A stretch of 48,332 nucleotides of DNA from CAYQCH01 sp964415935. Lineage in GTDB: Bacteria > Patescibacteriota > Patescibacteriia > VMEV01 > CAYQCH01. The stretch spans positions 1 to 48,332 of the forward strand of contig CAYQCH010000003.1 of the NCBI GenBank assembly GCA_964415935.1, read 5' to 3'. Below are positions 41,143-48,272 of the stretch, in pieces. Numbering within the stretch: the stretch's first letter is position 1; the number at the start of each line of letters is the position of its first letter. The translations under genes were made by a program, and so were the position numbers. The notes under the pieces are model-generated. The model saw nothing but the letters and a program-made list of their open reading frames with translations, was not told where the DNA came from and ran no database searches.

Positions 41143-41162
41143 CCTGCCTGTCGGCAGACAGG
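41143..41162. repeat. CPR-type palindromic repeat, degenerate copy 3
   Basis: CCTGCCTGTCGGCAGACAGG after the rplS stop differs from copies 1 and 2 at two positions; as RNA it still folds with one mismatch and one G-U pair. Confidence 0.75.
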
Positions 41163-41191
41163 TTGAAATTTCCACGGTTTTACAGTACTAT
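41163..41191 (+). promoter_or_regulatory. tRNA-Leu promoter
   Basis: TTGAAA (41163-41168), 17-base spacer, TACTAT (41186-41191). Confidence 0.6.
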
Positions 41192-41193
41192 CG

Positions 41194-41217
41194 AAGGGGC
41201 GAATCATCGCCCCTTTT
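41194..41217 (+). terminator. rplS terminator overlapping the tRNA-Leu transcription start
   Basis: AAGGGGCGA-ATCA-TCGCCCCTT followed by TTGTTTT. It lies between the tRNA-Leu promoter and the tRNA (41223), so the tRNA transcript would also begin with this hairpin. Confidence 0.75.
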
Positions 41218-41222
41218 GTTTT

Positions 41223-41307
41223 GCGGACGTGGCGGAATTGGTATACGCACATGCTTGAGGTGCATGCGCCGAAAGGCTTGGAGGTTCGAGTCCTCTCGTC
41301 CGCACCA
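41223..41307 (+). tRNA. tRNA-Leu (anticodon GAG)
   Basis: Acceptor GCGGACG/CGTCCGC, anticodon loop TTGAGGT on CATGC/GCATG, long variable arm typical of leucine tRNA (GCCGAAAGGC), T-loop TTCGAGT, encoded CCA. The HD hydrolase gene begins 6 bases later. Confidence 0.96.
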
Positions 41308-41313
41308 TGTTAT

Positions 41314-41961
41314 ATGGATCCCCTGGTCGAACGCGTAGCTTCATATGTGAAGCAAAAATTTGACGGCGAAGGGTCCGGCCATGACTGGTGGCATATCCAC
41401 CGTGTCTGGCAGATGGCAAAGCATATCGGCGCCAAAGAAGGCACGGACATGCGCATCGTGGAACTGGGCGCATTGTTGCATGACATCGCCGACTGGAAAT
41501 TCCACAACGGCGACGATATGGCCGGCAGCCGCGAAGCGCGCCGGCTGCTGACGGAGTTTGAAGCCGACGCTGACTGTATCGACCGCGTGTGTGGCATCGT
41601 GGAAGCCGTGAGCTATAAAGGCGCAGGCGTAACCACGGACATGGCCACGCTGGAAGGAAAAGTCGTGCAGGACGCCGACCGTCTCGATGCCATAGGTGCT
41701 ATCGGCATTGCCCGTGCATTTGCTTACGGCGGGCATACGGGCAGGCTGCTTTACGATCCAGCGGTTTCACCCGTGCTGCACCAGACCAAGGAGGCCTACT
41801 TCAACGGCAAAAGCACGACGCTCAACCATTTTTACGAAAAACTCCTGCTGCTGAAAGACCGTTTGCAAACGGATACCGGAAAACAGATCGCCGAAGATCG
41901 GCACCGTTTCATGGAGGAATATGTCAACCGGTTCCTGCAGGAATGGGACGGGCAAATCTAA
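41314..41961 (+). CDS. HD-domain phosphohydrolase
   Basis: 215 residues from ATG 41314. The HD motif residues are GHDWWHIHRVWQMAKHI (first His), LLHDIADWKF (His-Asp pair) and KVVQDADRLDAIGAIGIARAF (late Asp). The family (YedJ/YfiN-like small HD proteins) hydrolyses nucleotide phosphates or related compounds; the substrate is unknown. The ATG is only 6 bases from the encoded CCA of tRNA-Leu, and tRNA-Val begins 3 bases after its stop, so it is sandwiched between two tRNAs in one transcript. No separate ribosome site is visible. Confidence 0.9.
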   Translation: MDPLVERVASYVKQKFDGEGSGHDWWHIHRVWQMAKHIGAKEGTDMRIVELGALLHDIADWKFHNGDDMAGSREARRLLTEFEADADCIDRVCGIVEAVSYKGAGVTTDMATLEGKVVQDADRLDAIGAIGIARAFAYGGHTGRLLYDPAVSPVLHQTKEAYFNGKSTTLNHFYEKLLLLKDRLQTDTGKQIAEDRHRFMEEYVNRFLQEWDGQI

Positions 41962-41964
41962 CAT

Positions 41965-42041
41965 GGATGCTTAGCTCAGTTGGTTAGAGCGTCTCGTTTA
42001 CACCGAGAAGGTCACAGGTTCGAGTCCTGTAGCATCCACCA
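41965..42041 (+). tRNA. tRNA-Val (anticodon TAC)
   Basis: Acceptor GGATGCT/AGCATCC, anticodon loop TTTACAC on TCTCG/CGAGA, T-loop TTCGAGT, encoded CCA. Confidence 0.96.
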
Positions 42042-42064
42042 TAGTTTTCAGTAGTGATGATTTT

Positions 42065-42553
42065 ATGAGCAAAATATCACACGATAGCGAGACACCAGCT
42101 CATGGCAAACAAGTAATTACTGCTTGTGCCTTGATACATAAAAACTTTGATGGGGTGATGAAAGTTTTTTTGCCAAAACGAGCTCAGACGAAAAAATTCC
42201 TACCTGGCGATTTTGAATTGCCTGGGGGGCACATTGACTGGGGAGAAGATATTGTTGAAGGATTGAAGAGAGAGGTTATGGAGGAATTCGGTATGCGCAT
42301 AAAAGTCGGTGACCCATTCGCCGCTTTTACATACTCGAACGAAGTAAAAGGATCCCATTCGGTAGAGGTTGTCTACTTTGCAACTTTTGACGATCCGATT
42401 GCAAACATCAAACTGCACCCAGAAGATCATTCTGAATTCAAGTGGATATCGCAGGACGAAATAGACAGCATCGGACAAATCAGCGATATAGAATTAAAAA
42501 ATGTCCGAAAGGGTCTTGCTATTTTAAACGGAGCAAAGTCGTCGCTTTCATAA
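42065..42553 (+). CDS. Nudix hydrolase
   Basis: 162 residues from ATG 42065. The Nudix box is complete (GGHIDWGEDIVEGLKREVMEEFG), with the REVMEE metal-binding residues, placed after LPGDFELPGGH. N-terminal strands (CALIHKNFDGVMKVFLPKR) and a C-terminal aromatic patch (HSEFKWISQDEI) complete the fold. Nudix enzymes hydrolyse nucleoside diphosphate derivatives; the substrate here cannot be told. Composition is AT-rich relative to the neighbours, hinting at transfer. It lies 24 bases after tRNA-Val and ends in a good terminator. Confidence 0.95.
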   Translation: MSKISHDSETPAHGKQVITACALIHKNFDGVMKVFLPKRAQTKKFLPGDFELPGGHIDWGEDIVEGLKREVMEEFGMRIKVGDPFAAFTYSNEVKGSHSVEVVYFATFDDPIANIKLHPEDHSEFKWISQDEIDSIGQISDIELKNVRKGLAILNGAKSSLS

Positions 42554-42576
42554 CGTACATGTGAAATCATTCAAAC

Positions 42577-42606
42577 AAAAAGCCGGCTGCCAGACGGCTT
42601 TTTTTT
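42577..42606 (+). terminator. Intrinsic terminator of the tRNA-Leu to Nudix unit
   Basis: AAAAAGCCG (42577-42585) pairs with CGGCTTTTT (42595-42603), followed by TTT. Confidence 0.85.
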
Positions 42607-42644
42607 ACTACGTATATATACAGACGCAAAAAAAAACGATGATT

Positions 42645-42697
42645 AAATCCGTATGGCCTCTAGCTGTTGCCAACTGTCAACCATACGGATTTTTTGC
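42645..42697. terminator. Second hairpin between convergent genes
   Basis: AAATCCGTATGG (42645-42656) pairs with CCATACGGATTT (42681-42692), followed on the plus strand by a T6 run. It may end either the Nudix unit or, with a later T-run, the minus-strand gene at 42712. Confidence 0.7.
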
Positions 42698-42711
42698 GCT
42701 CCGGGAGCGAG

Positions 42712-43278
42712 TTAAGGCACTCGCCAGTTCCGACCATGTATGTCGGGGATGAGGATGCTACGCCACGGACCAAGGATGAAATTGAACTGGGTAAATGTTG
42801 TCGCACTCGCGATGTTCACGCGCGGGGCGTCTGGAATCTCCGCAAAGAGATCGATCCTGGCCGACGAATGCGGCTCGATGGCGCAGAAGCCGGGCGACGG
42901 GAACATCATGGTTGTTCCCTGGCCGCGCGGAATGCGAAAGAGCATGCGGTACATCGGCTCAGATGAGCCGTCGGTTGAACAGGACCCGTCAAACGAAGGC
43001 CAGGCCGTGATCGTACCCGAGACGCGGAACGTAACCGAAAACGACTCGATGATCAGCTGGTGGTCGCTGTCGTTCCGGACGTTGATCGTCATGAGCGGCT
43101 GAGAGCTATCGATGGGACCGACGCCCGGGGTCAAGTCGGCGGCAAAGTGAATCTGCCGCATGGCCGCGTACATCCCGCTGTTCGCGGCCGCGACTGAATC
43201 CTGAGCCCACACAACTGCGGTCTCACCCGACATCATGATCAGAAAAAAGGACGTGATCAGCAGAACAAGCGTGCGCAC
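42712..43278 (-). CDS. GC-rich secreted protein of unknown function
   Basis: 188 residues from a GTG at 43278 behind a strong Shine-Dalgarno (GGAGG, 4-base gap). A signal peptide ends around residue 25 (VVWAQ). The mature protein has Tyr/Met-rich start (SGMYAAMRQIHFAADL), two cysteine-containing segments (DGSCSTDGSSEP and SPGFCAIEPHSSAR) likely forming one disulfide, and a strand-rich end (FTQFNFILGPWRSILI). It resembles small Ig- or cupredoxin-like surface domains, but no family is recognised. It is monocistronic and GC-rich, with promoter at 43326-43354 and a leader hairpin TTGCCGC/GCGGCAA (43298-43304, 43314-43320). Confidence 0.75.
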   Translation of the reverse strand: MRTLVLLITSFFLIMMSGETAVVWAQDSVAAANSGMYAAMRQIHFAADLTPGVGPIDSSQPLMTINVRNDSDHQLIIESFSVTFRVSGTITAWPSFDGSCSTDGSSEPMYRMLFRIPRGQGTTMMFPSPGFCAIEPHSSARIDLFAEIPDAPRVNIASATTFTQFNFILGPWRSILIPDIHGRNWRVP

Positions 43279-43325
43279 GAAACCTCCTCCAGACTTTTGC
43301 CGCCCTTTATGAGCGGCAATCCAAC

Positions 43326-43354
43326 AAAGTACTGAAACAAAGAAAATCTGTCAA
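43326..43354 (-). promoter_or_regulatory. Promoter of the GC-rich secreted protein
   Basis: TTGACA (complement of 43349-43354), 17-base spacer, TACTTT (complement of 43326-43331). Confidence 0.65.
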
Positions 43355-43356
43355 CC

Positions 43357-43878
43357 TTACTCCACTACCAGCGTGCCTTTCATGCTGCCGTGGCCAGAGC
43401 CGCAAAAGACGTTGCATGAAAAGGTAAACGAACCCTTCTTGTCCGCGACAAACGTTACCGACTCGGTCGTATTCGGAGCTAACTTTACATTGACGCCAAA
43501 GGCGCTTAACGAAAACCCATGGTCAACATCCACGCTGGTGATGTTCAACACCACGGTATCGCCTTGATTAACAATAACGCGCGCGGGCTCAAACACCCAC
43601 TGTTTGGCGGTCATGTTGACCGTGCGGGTAACGGGCTTTGCCTCCGGCTCGGCCGTTGGCGCAGGGGCCGGAGTGGGGGTTACCACCGGCTGCGGTGCTT
43701 CCATGGCAGCCGGCTGATTCGCCGCCGGTTGTTCAATCTCCATCGCAGGCTGGCTTGCGGGCTCTTCCATAGCCGGCTGTTGCGGCTCAACGGGTTGTGG
43801 CGTGGCCTGCTGAGGCTGTGAACAACCAGCGCCCAATAAAGCCAAGGACAGAAAAACGGATGCGAGTGATGATTTCAT
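43357..43878 (-). CDS. Cupredoxin lipoprotein with CuA-type site
   Basis: 173 residues from ATG 43878. Lipoprotein signal with Cys 19 (LLGAGC). A long Pro/Gln/Glu/Ala linker spans residues 20-80. The cupredoxin domain starts near 85 (QWVFEPARVIVNQGDTVVLNI). H120 in VDHGFSL and the loop C155-x3-C159-x3-H163-x2-M166 match the CuA binuclear copper site of cytochrome oxidase subunit II and nitrous-oxide reductase. It probably binds or carries copper outside the membrane. No terminal oxidase is visible in the window. It is the last gene of a unit with tk and an MGMT-like gene. Confidence 0.9.
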   Translation of the reverse strand: MKSSLASVFLSLALLGAGCSQPQQATPQPVEPQQPAMEEPASQPAMEIEQPAANQPAAMEAPQPVVTPTPAPAPTAEPEAKPVTRTVNMTAKQWVFEPARVIVNQGDTVVLNITSVDVDHGFSLSAFGVNVKLAPNTTESVTFVADKKGSFTFSCNVFCGSGHGSMKGTLVVE

Positions 43879-43888
43879 AGGTGAATGG

Positions 43889-44143
43889 TTATTTCATAGC
43901 GCCCTCTGTTTTGAGCAGCAGGCGTTTTTTAGATATTCCGCGGTTATACCCGCCCAGCCTGCCGTCGGCGCGAATGACGCGATGGCATGGAATGGCCGGA
44001 TCATAGTTTGTCCGCAATACCGCCCCAACGGCACGTGCTGCTTTGGCATTTCCTGCCATACCGGCCACCTGGCCGTACGTCAGCGTCTGCCCTTCGGGGA
44101 TGCGGCTGACAATGTCCATGACTTTTTCTCGAAATGTTTTCAT
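43889..44143 (-). CDS. MGMT-like DNA alkyltransferase domain protein
   Basis: 84 residues from ATG 44143, in place of longer frames that overlap tk. The DNA-binding half of the methylguanine methyltransferase family is seen: FREKVMDIVSRIPEGQTLTYGQVA, ARAVGAVLRTNYDPAIPCHRVI with the acceptor cysteine in PCHRV, and the Gly-rich LGGYNRGI. The N-terminal Ada/MGMT domain is absent, as in the short single-domain versions. It may repair alkylated guanine or flag lesions for excision repair. It starts one base before the tk stop, within the same operon. Confidence 0.92.
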   Translation of the reverse strand: MKTFREKVMDIVSRIPEGQTLTYGQVAGMAGNAKAARAVGAVLRTNYDPAIPCHRVIRADGRLGGYNRGISKKRLLLKTEGAMK

Positions 44144-44144
44144 A

Positions 44145-44690
44145 TCATGGTCTGGTAAAACATAAACGGCACATGGGCACGTAGCTGAAGCGCCCGTCGT
44201 CGGGTACGGAAGCGGGCATGCCGCCCAATAGCGGCTTTCCATCGTCAAAAATCTGCGTGTACACAGCATCAGGCTTTTTACAGGCTTCGCAGACGGCGCG
44301 GCGGAACTTTACTTCCCTGGGGCCAAGCGAAAACAAGTATGTCACGTTGGCGAACAAGTATCCTCGGTAATCGGTGTCGAGGCTGGAAATAACAACCGTT
44401 TTTCCCGCGCGCAACAACGTATCAACCACTTCCATGTTTTGCTCGCCGAACATGTGAAATTCATCAATGCCAATAACGTCCGCGTCATCCTGAAGAATCT
44501 CCGCCAGCCCGCTGATTTTTTTCCCGTCCATAAGCGACCCGTTGCGGGACTGGATGTGCTGGTCGCGCACGTTTTTTACGGGCTGGTACAACGCATGCGG
44601 GATATTGGTGTATTTCAAAGGAGCAAAATAGCTGATCAGTTCATACGATTTCCCACTCTTCATCGGTCCCAGAATCAATGTCAGTCCCAT
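44145..44690 (-). CDS. tdk: Thymidine kinase (type II)
   Basis: 181 residues from ATG 44690. The P-loop GPMKSGKS lies at residues 8-15, the Walker B IGIDEFHMFGE near residue 90, followed by VISSLDTDYRGYLF. A zinc site is formed by CEAC and CRLC. The lasso segment with the substrate-binding Tyr (SYVPMCR) is present. It phosphorylates thymidine in salvage, in line with the limited biosynthesis of CPR cells. It is the first gene of the tk-MGMT-cupredoxin unit, with promoter 44713-44741. Confidence 0.93.
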   Translation of the reverse strand: MGLTLILGPMKSGKSYELISYFAPLKYTNIPHALYQPVKNVRDQHIQSRNGSLMDGKKISGLAEILQDDADVIGIDEFHMFGEQNMEVVDTLLRAGKTVVISSLDTDYRGYLFANVTYLFSLGPREVKFRRAVCEACKKPDAVYTQIFDDGKPLLGGMPASVPDDGRFSYVPMCRLCFTRP

Positions 44691-44712
44691 AATAAAAGAT
44701 AGCTACCCATGG

Positions 44713-44741
44713 ATTATACGGCATGGCAGCGCCAGGCCCAA
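44713..44741 (-). promoter_or_regulatory. Promoter of the tk operon
   Basis: TTGGGC (complement of 44736-44741), 17-base spacer, TATAAT (complement of 44713-44718), about 24 bases before the start. Confidence 0.6.
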
Positions 44742-44800
44742 GATTGACAATCGGGGAAAAAATCGTTTTGCTTTAGGCAGTTCTTTCAACCGGAGGTTCC

Positions 44801-45436
44801 ATGCACCTGCCATATGTCGACTTTGTCGAGGGATGGCTGGGGCGGGAATTTCCGCTCCAGCTGATCCATTCTCATCGCAAGCTGTGCGGCATTTTCGGCG
44901 ACCTGGCCGACAATGCCTCCCTGCACCTGCAAAAACTGGCGGACGCATACCCGCGCGCCTTCCAGTTAAAGCCCGGACTGTTGAACATCGCTGAGATCCT
45001 GCAAGACGGTGGTACGCCGTTTTTGGTGCGCGGGCTGTCCGTCACCAAAGTGGTTACTCCCGATCAGGCCAACGACTGCCTGCCACGGCTCCGGCAGGCA
45101 CAGGCTTGCGACCTGTACCGGCTGACGCTGCGCGGCCACGCCATAGGCACGAATTCTTGCTTGCAGGCCGACTTCCTGGAACATGCCACCGAGCTGCCCC
45201 TGCACATGCTCGAACAAGCGCTCTGTCAGCGATACGCGACGGTCGCGCCAAAGAGTGTGGCAATTCTTGCCGCGAAAACCGTGCGGCAGATGCTCTTGTT
45301 TGAATGCTGGGACAAGATTTACGGCCTCAACCACCCGCTGGCGCTGGCCGCGCAAGATCTCAGGAATATCGGGGCGATTCCGCTTTGGATTGAATGCAGA
45401 GGCACGGCAACGGTCCTGGCCTCCAAGCCCGACTGA
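44801..45436 (+). CDS. Unknown cytoplasmic protein
   Basis: 211 residues from ATG 44801 with a good ribosome site (GGAGG, 4-base gap). No signal or membrane helix. It contains a His-rich stretch (LQLIHSHRKLCGIF) and several cysteines (KLCGIF, ANDCLPRL, QACDLYRL, TNSCLQAD, ALCQRYATV, LLFECWDKI), plus helices with regular Leu. I do not recognise a family; the spaced His and Cys residues could bind metal. It is a single gene between the tk promoter (opposite strand) and terminator 45439. The gene starts about 100 bases from the tk start. Confidence 0.6.
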   Translation: MHLPYVDFVEGWLGREFPLQLIHSHRKLCGIFGDLADNASLHLQKLADAYPRAFQLKPGLLNIAEILQDGGTPFLVRGLSVTKVVTPDQANDCLPRLRQAQACDLYRLTLRGHAIGTNSCLQADFLEHATELPLHMLEQALCQRYATVAPKSVAILAAKTVRQMLLFECWDKIYGLNHPLALAAQDLRNIGAIPLWIECRGTATVLASKPD

Positions 45437-45438
45437 AA

Positions 45439-45477
45439 ACCGCCGAAACCTGACAAGGTTCCGGCGGTCTTTCTTTT
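45439..45477 (+). terminator. Intrinsic terminator of the gene at 44801
   Basis: ACCGCCG (45439-45445) pairs with CGGCGGT (45462-45468), with an inner AACCT/AGGTT stem, followed by CTTTCTTTT. Confidence 0.85.
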
Positions 45478-45491
45478 ACTGGTCACGCGGG

Positions 45492-47429
45492 CTACAGCCT
45501 TAAGCGAACTTCGCCGCGCAATGAAGGGACGGTCACGTTTGGGGTCGCGCCAGCCGGCACATACGGCGGCACGGCATCGACTTCCATGACCGGGCAGTCG
45601 GCGACTTTGCAATGGCCGCAGCCATTCGGCGCTGGGTCTTGCACAATAGTCCCGTCTGTTGCTCGGCCAGTCCCATGCCAATGGTTGGCATCGCAGGCGT
45701 CCGGCCCGGCCTGATGGACGCTGTCCGCGTAGATGTATTTTCCGTTTACATAAATAACCTTGATCTTGCACGTTGTCTTTCCGGGCTGGCCGGGTGTTCC
45801 AGGCGTCTGGCCATTGCCGCGGTTGCCGCCCGCACCGGCGGTGCAGCCGTCGCCTCCGTTTCCGCCGTTGCCACCCATATCAGCAAGCACAGCCCCGTCC
45901 GTTCCAGGGGTGTCGCCGCCCGTGCCGGCAGTTCCCGCTTTGCCCTGAGAATCACCGCCGTTGCCGCCTTTGCCGCCCGCTTTGTCGGGGCCGCAGCTTC
46001 CGCCTGCGCCGCCATGGCCGCCATTTGCGGTGGCGTCGCCGCCGTCGCCGCCTTCAGACACCGCAAAGGCCCAGCCGGAACCGCTCTTTACCGCTTTTCC
46101 GCCGTTCCCCGCCGTAGCCGTGGCCTTGCCGCCCGTGCCGCCTGCACAACCGCAGGCATTGCCTGCGCCGCCGGTGCCGGCATTGGCAATGGCGTCACCG
46201 CCGCGGCCAGCCTGCACGTCGCCGACGACGACGTTTGCCAAACCGCCGACTGATCCGGACGAAGAGATCACATTCAGGCTATCGCCGCCCTTTCCACCGC
46301 GCGCGTCAGCGTCGCCGCCCTTGGTTCCGGGACAGGCCGCTTCGCCGTTCTTGCCGGTGGCTTCAGCCAGACCGCCGTTGCCGCCGCGGCCGGGGGTAAC
46401 GTCAAACGTTCCAAGAATTTGGAATTTCCCCGTGGCAACCATTTTGAAGTTGCCAGGCTTGCCGCCGTCCCCGCCCGTGGCATAGGCGCGCTCGCAGTCC
46501 TTGCTTGTCCTGGCGATGCCGCCGTCTCCGCCGTTGCCGAGGGTCAAATTAAAATTGTTGATCGTCAGGTTCGCGGCCTGCACGTTCAAACGCATGGCAT
46601 CGCCGCCACGGCCCCCAAGCACCGTGCATTTGTCGTATGAATTCTCGCCATGGCTGCCGTGCGGCCCTTGCAGCGTAAAGTCCTGGACCGTAACATCTCC
46701 ATTGTCGCCAAAATCAAAATTCAACAGGATTTTTTTCACTTTAGGCGTAGCGCGTTGCACGTCCAATTCACCTGGCTGTTCCTCCCCTTCACCCACAACC
46801 TGCCAGTTGCCGCTGATCGTTACGCGGGGGCCGACTTGCGCGCCGGCGGATTCAACGCCCAGTAACGCATTTGCCAACGAATACAGTTCAGCAGAACCAA
46901 TGGCGACGCGGCGGCGAAGCGGTAAAGACGACTGCAAGCCGTTTCCCGGCACAACAGGACCGACGCGCAACCCCGTACCGGTCTCTTTCTCCACCTCGTC
47001 AAACGCGGCATCCAGCTGTTCGGCCACCAGGACTTTATCAGGCCTGTCTACGAGCTGGATGGAACCGGCTGAAACCACGGTGGCTGATTTATCAAACGTG
47101 AATGTTTTTGCCGAAATGGCGATGCCGGCGGTTTCAGCGGCCTCCGCACAGGACAATTTCCGGCTGACGCGCAATTCCCCGCCCACATCAGCGAGCAATC
47201 CGCCACCCTGGCAAGCCAGCTCCCCGTCCACAGAAAGATTGCCAGTCACGGTCAGCCTGGCGCCGTTTGCCAGCACCACGCGCTGCCCGGCATTCACGGC
47301 AAAATCGCCCTCCACCGTACGGTCGGCGTCAATGACAATCGTCTCGACCCTGTTCATGCTGTACCAAAAGAACGCGGCCGCGGCGGCCAACACAACGGCA
47401 GCGGCGGCGATGAGAACTTTGGGCTTCAT
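45492..47429 (-). CDS. Glycine-rich surface protein with N-terminal anchor
   Basis: 645 residues from ATG 47429. One hydrophobic helix (residues 5-23) anchors it. Residues 30-290 form a beta-helix-like region, with short strand repeats (ADRTVEGDFAVNAGQRVVLA, ARLTVTGNLSVDGEL). Residues 290-560 are dominated by GG-N-GG-D-GG type repeats as in collagen-like, silk-like or PGRS adhesins, with scattered cysteine pairs. The last 80 residues contain a His/Asp/Trp segment (DACDANHWHGTG) and a Cys-rich loop (CGHCKVADC). It is probably a cell-surface or fibre protein. It begins 9 bases after the DUF7948-like gene stop, so the two are co-expressed. Confidence 0.85.
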   Translation of the reverse strand: MKPKVLIAAAAVVLAAAAAFFWYSMNRVETIVIDADRTVEGDFAVNAGQRVVLANGARLTVTGNLSVDGELACQGGGLLADVGGELRVSRKLSCAEAAETAGIAISAKTFTFDKSATVVSAGSIQLVDRPDKVLVAEQLDAAFDEVEKETGTGLRVGPVVPGNGLQSSLPLRRRVAIGSAELYSLANALLGVESAGAQVGPRVTISGNWQVVGEGEEQPGELDVQRATPKVKKILLNFDFGDNGDVTVQDFTLQGPHGSHGENSYDKCTVLGGRGGDAMRLNVQAANLTINNFNLTLGNGGDGGIARTSKDCERAYATGGDGGKPGNFKMVATGKFQILGTFDVTPGRGGNGGLAEATGKNGEAACPGTKGGDADARGGKGGDSLNVISSSGSVGGLANVVVGDVQAGRGGDAIANAGTGGAGNACGCAGGTGGKATATAGNGGKAVKSGSGWAFAVSEGGDGGDATANGGHGGAGGSCGPDKAGGKGGNGGDSQGKAGTAGTGGDTPGTDGAVLADMGGNGGNGGDGCTAGAGGNRGNGQTPGTPGQPGKTTCKIKVIYVNGKYIYADSVHQAGPDACDANHWHGTGRATDGTIVQDPAPNGCGHCKVADCPVMEVDAVPPYVPAGATPNVTVPSLRGEVRLRL

Positions 47430-47438
47430 ACAAACGCT

Positions 47439-48245
47439 TTATTGAGTAATAATGAGAGGTTTTGATGGATCGTACTCCCCAAGAGAAAAGCCGTACGTAT
47501 TGTTTCCGATGACCACATAAGAAGCGCTCACCGCCCGTTGCTCTGTACCCGCCATCTGGTACGCCAGCGGCTTTTGCAGGCCGTATGCGCCAAATGCCGT
47601 TTCCACGACAAGATCGCCGGTTGAACTGATAGACAATCCCTCTATGCCGTCCAAAAATACTTGTATGCTCGGCGCCGCATGCGGTTGAATGGTAAATTCA
47701 TAATTCAATGCGCCGTTTCTGCCTGTATACACCACGTCCACGCCATCGTACAGTCCAGTGAATGAAACCCCTTCATAGGTCGGGATTTCCGTGCGCCATT
47801 TTTCTGGATCATTTCCAATAAAATAGTTCACTTTCCCTTTCAGTTGACGCACGCCTTCCAATACTGGGTCGGCGTTCGCGCCCACAAACGACTGCTTCAC
47901 TGCCAGCGCGCGGCGGGGCTCCGGTTTTTCTTCCGTTATCGCTTCGCCCTCTGCTTGTCCTTCTATGTTTTCCACAAAGGCGTAGGCGATTTCCTGGGGA
48001 GTGAAAAAGATGCTCTGCGACCCGGCGCGCACGAAAAATTTAACCTGCTCGTCAACCTGGCCGTCATTGCGCTGGAATGCCAACGGCATGGAGGCAAATC
48101 GCTGCCGCGCTTCTTGTTCCGTGATGGTTTGAGATGACTTGGGCGTTTCAGGCTGGCGCCAAAAGAGGAATGCGGCGATGGCGACAATGATGACTGCCAA
48201 ACCGCCCTGTACCCCCTTGTTTGATGCGAATTTCTTTACATCCAT
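47439..48245 (-). CDS. DUF7948-like protein lacking beta-propeller repeats
   Basis: 268 residues from ATG 48245 (ATG 48260 is an alternative). A membrane anchor is at residues 11-29. From about residue 45 the domain follows the layout of a family normally placed before SBBP-type beta-propeller repeats: FQRNDGQVDEQVKFFVRAG, KVNYFIGNDPEKWRTEIPTY, VSFTGLYDGVDVVYTG, LNYEFTIQPHAAPSI, and the end SLGEYDPSKPLIIT. In the usual proteins the sequence continues into repeats after the last motif; here it stops there. The glycine-rich gene follows directly. It may be a stand-alone version or the front piece of a split surface protein. Confidence 0.75.
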   Translation of the reverse strand: MDVKKFASNKGVQGGLAVIIVAIAAFLFWRQPETPKSSQTITEQEARQRFASMPLAFQRNDGQVDEQVKFFVRAGSQSIFFTPQEIAYAFVENIEGQAEGEAITEEKPEPRRALAVKQSFVGANADPVLEGVRQLKGKVNYFIGNDPEKWRTEIPTYEGVSFTGLYDGVDVVYTGRNGALNYEFTIQPHAAPSIQVFLDGIEGLSISSTGDLVVETAFGAYGLQKPLAYQMAGTEQRAVSASYVVIGNNTYGFSLGEYDPSKPLIITQ

Positions 48246-48272
48246 ATGTTTCCGCACCATTTTAGCAGAATT

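Noticed and set aside
41221..41313. Extension of the HD gene start into tRNA-Leu
   Set aside because: The tRNA is intact, and the ATG at 41314 gives the family's normal start.
45746..46483. Possible tandem or CRISPR-like repeat array in the GGN-rich stretch
   Set aside because: The repetition reflects Gly-rich protein repeats of varying length; no constant repeat-spacer pattern.
46501..47445. 314-residue plus-strand frame opposite the glycine-rich gene
   Set aside because: Ser/Pro/Thr-rich complement of Gly-rich codons; no own signals.
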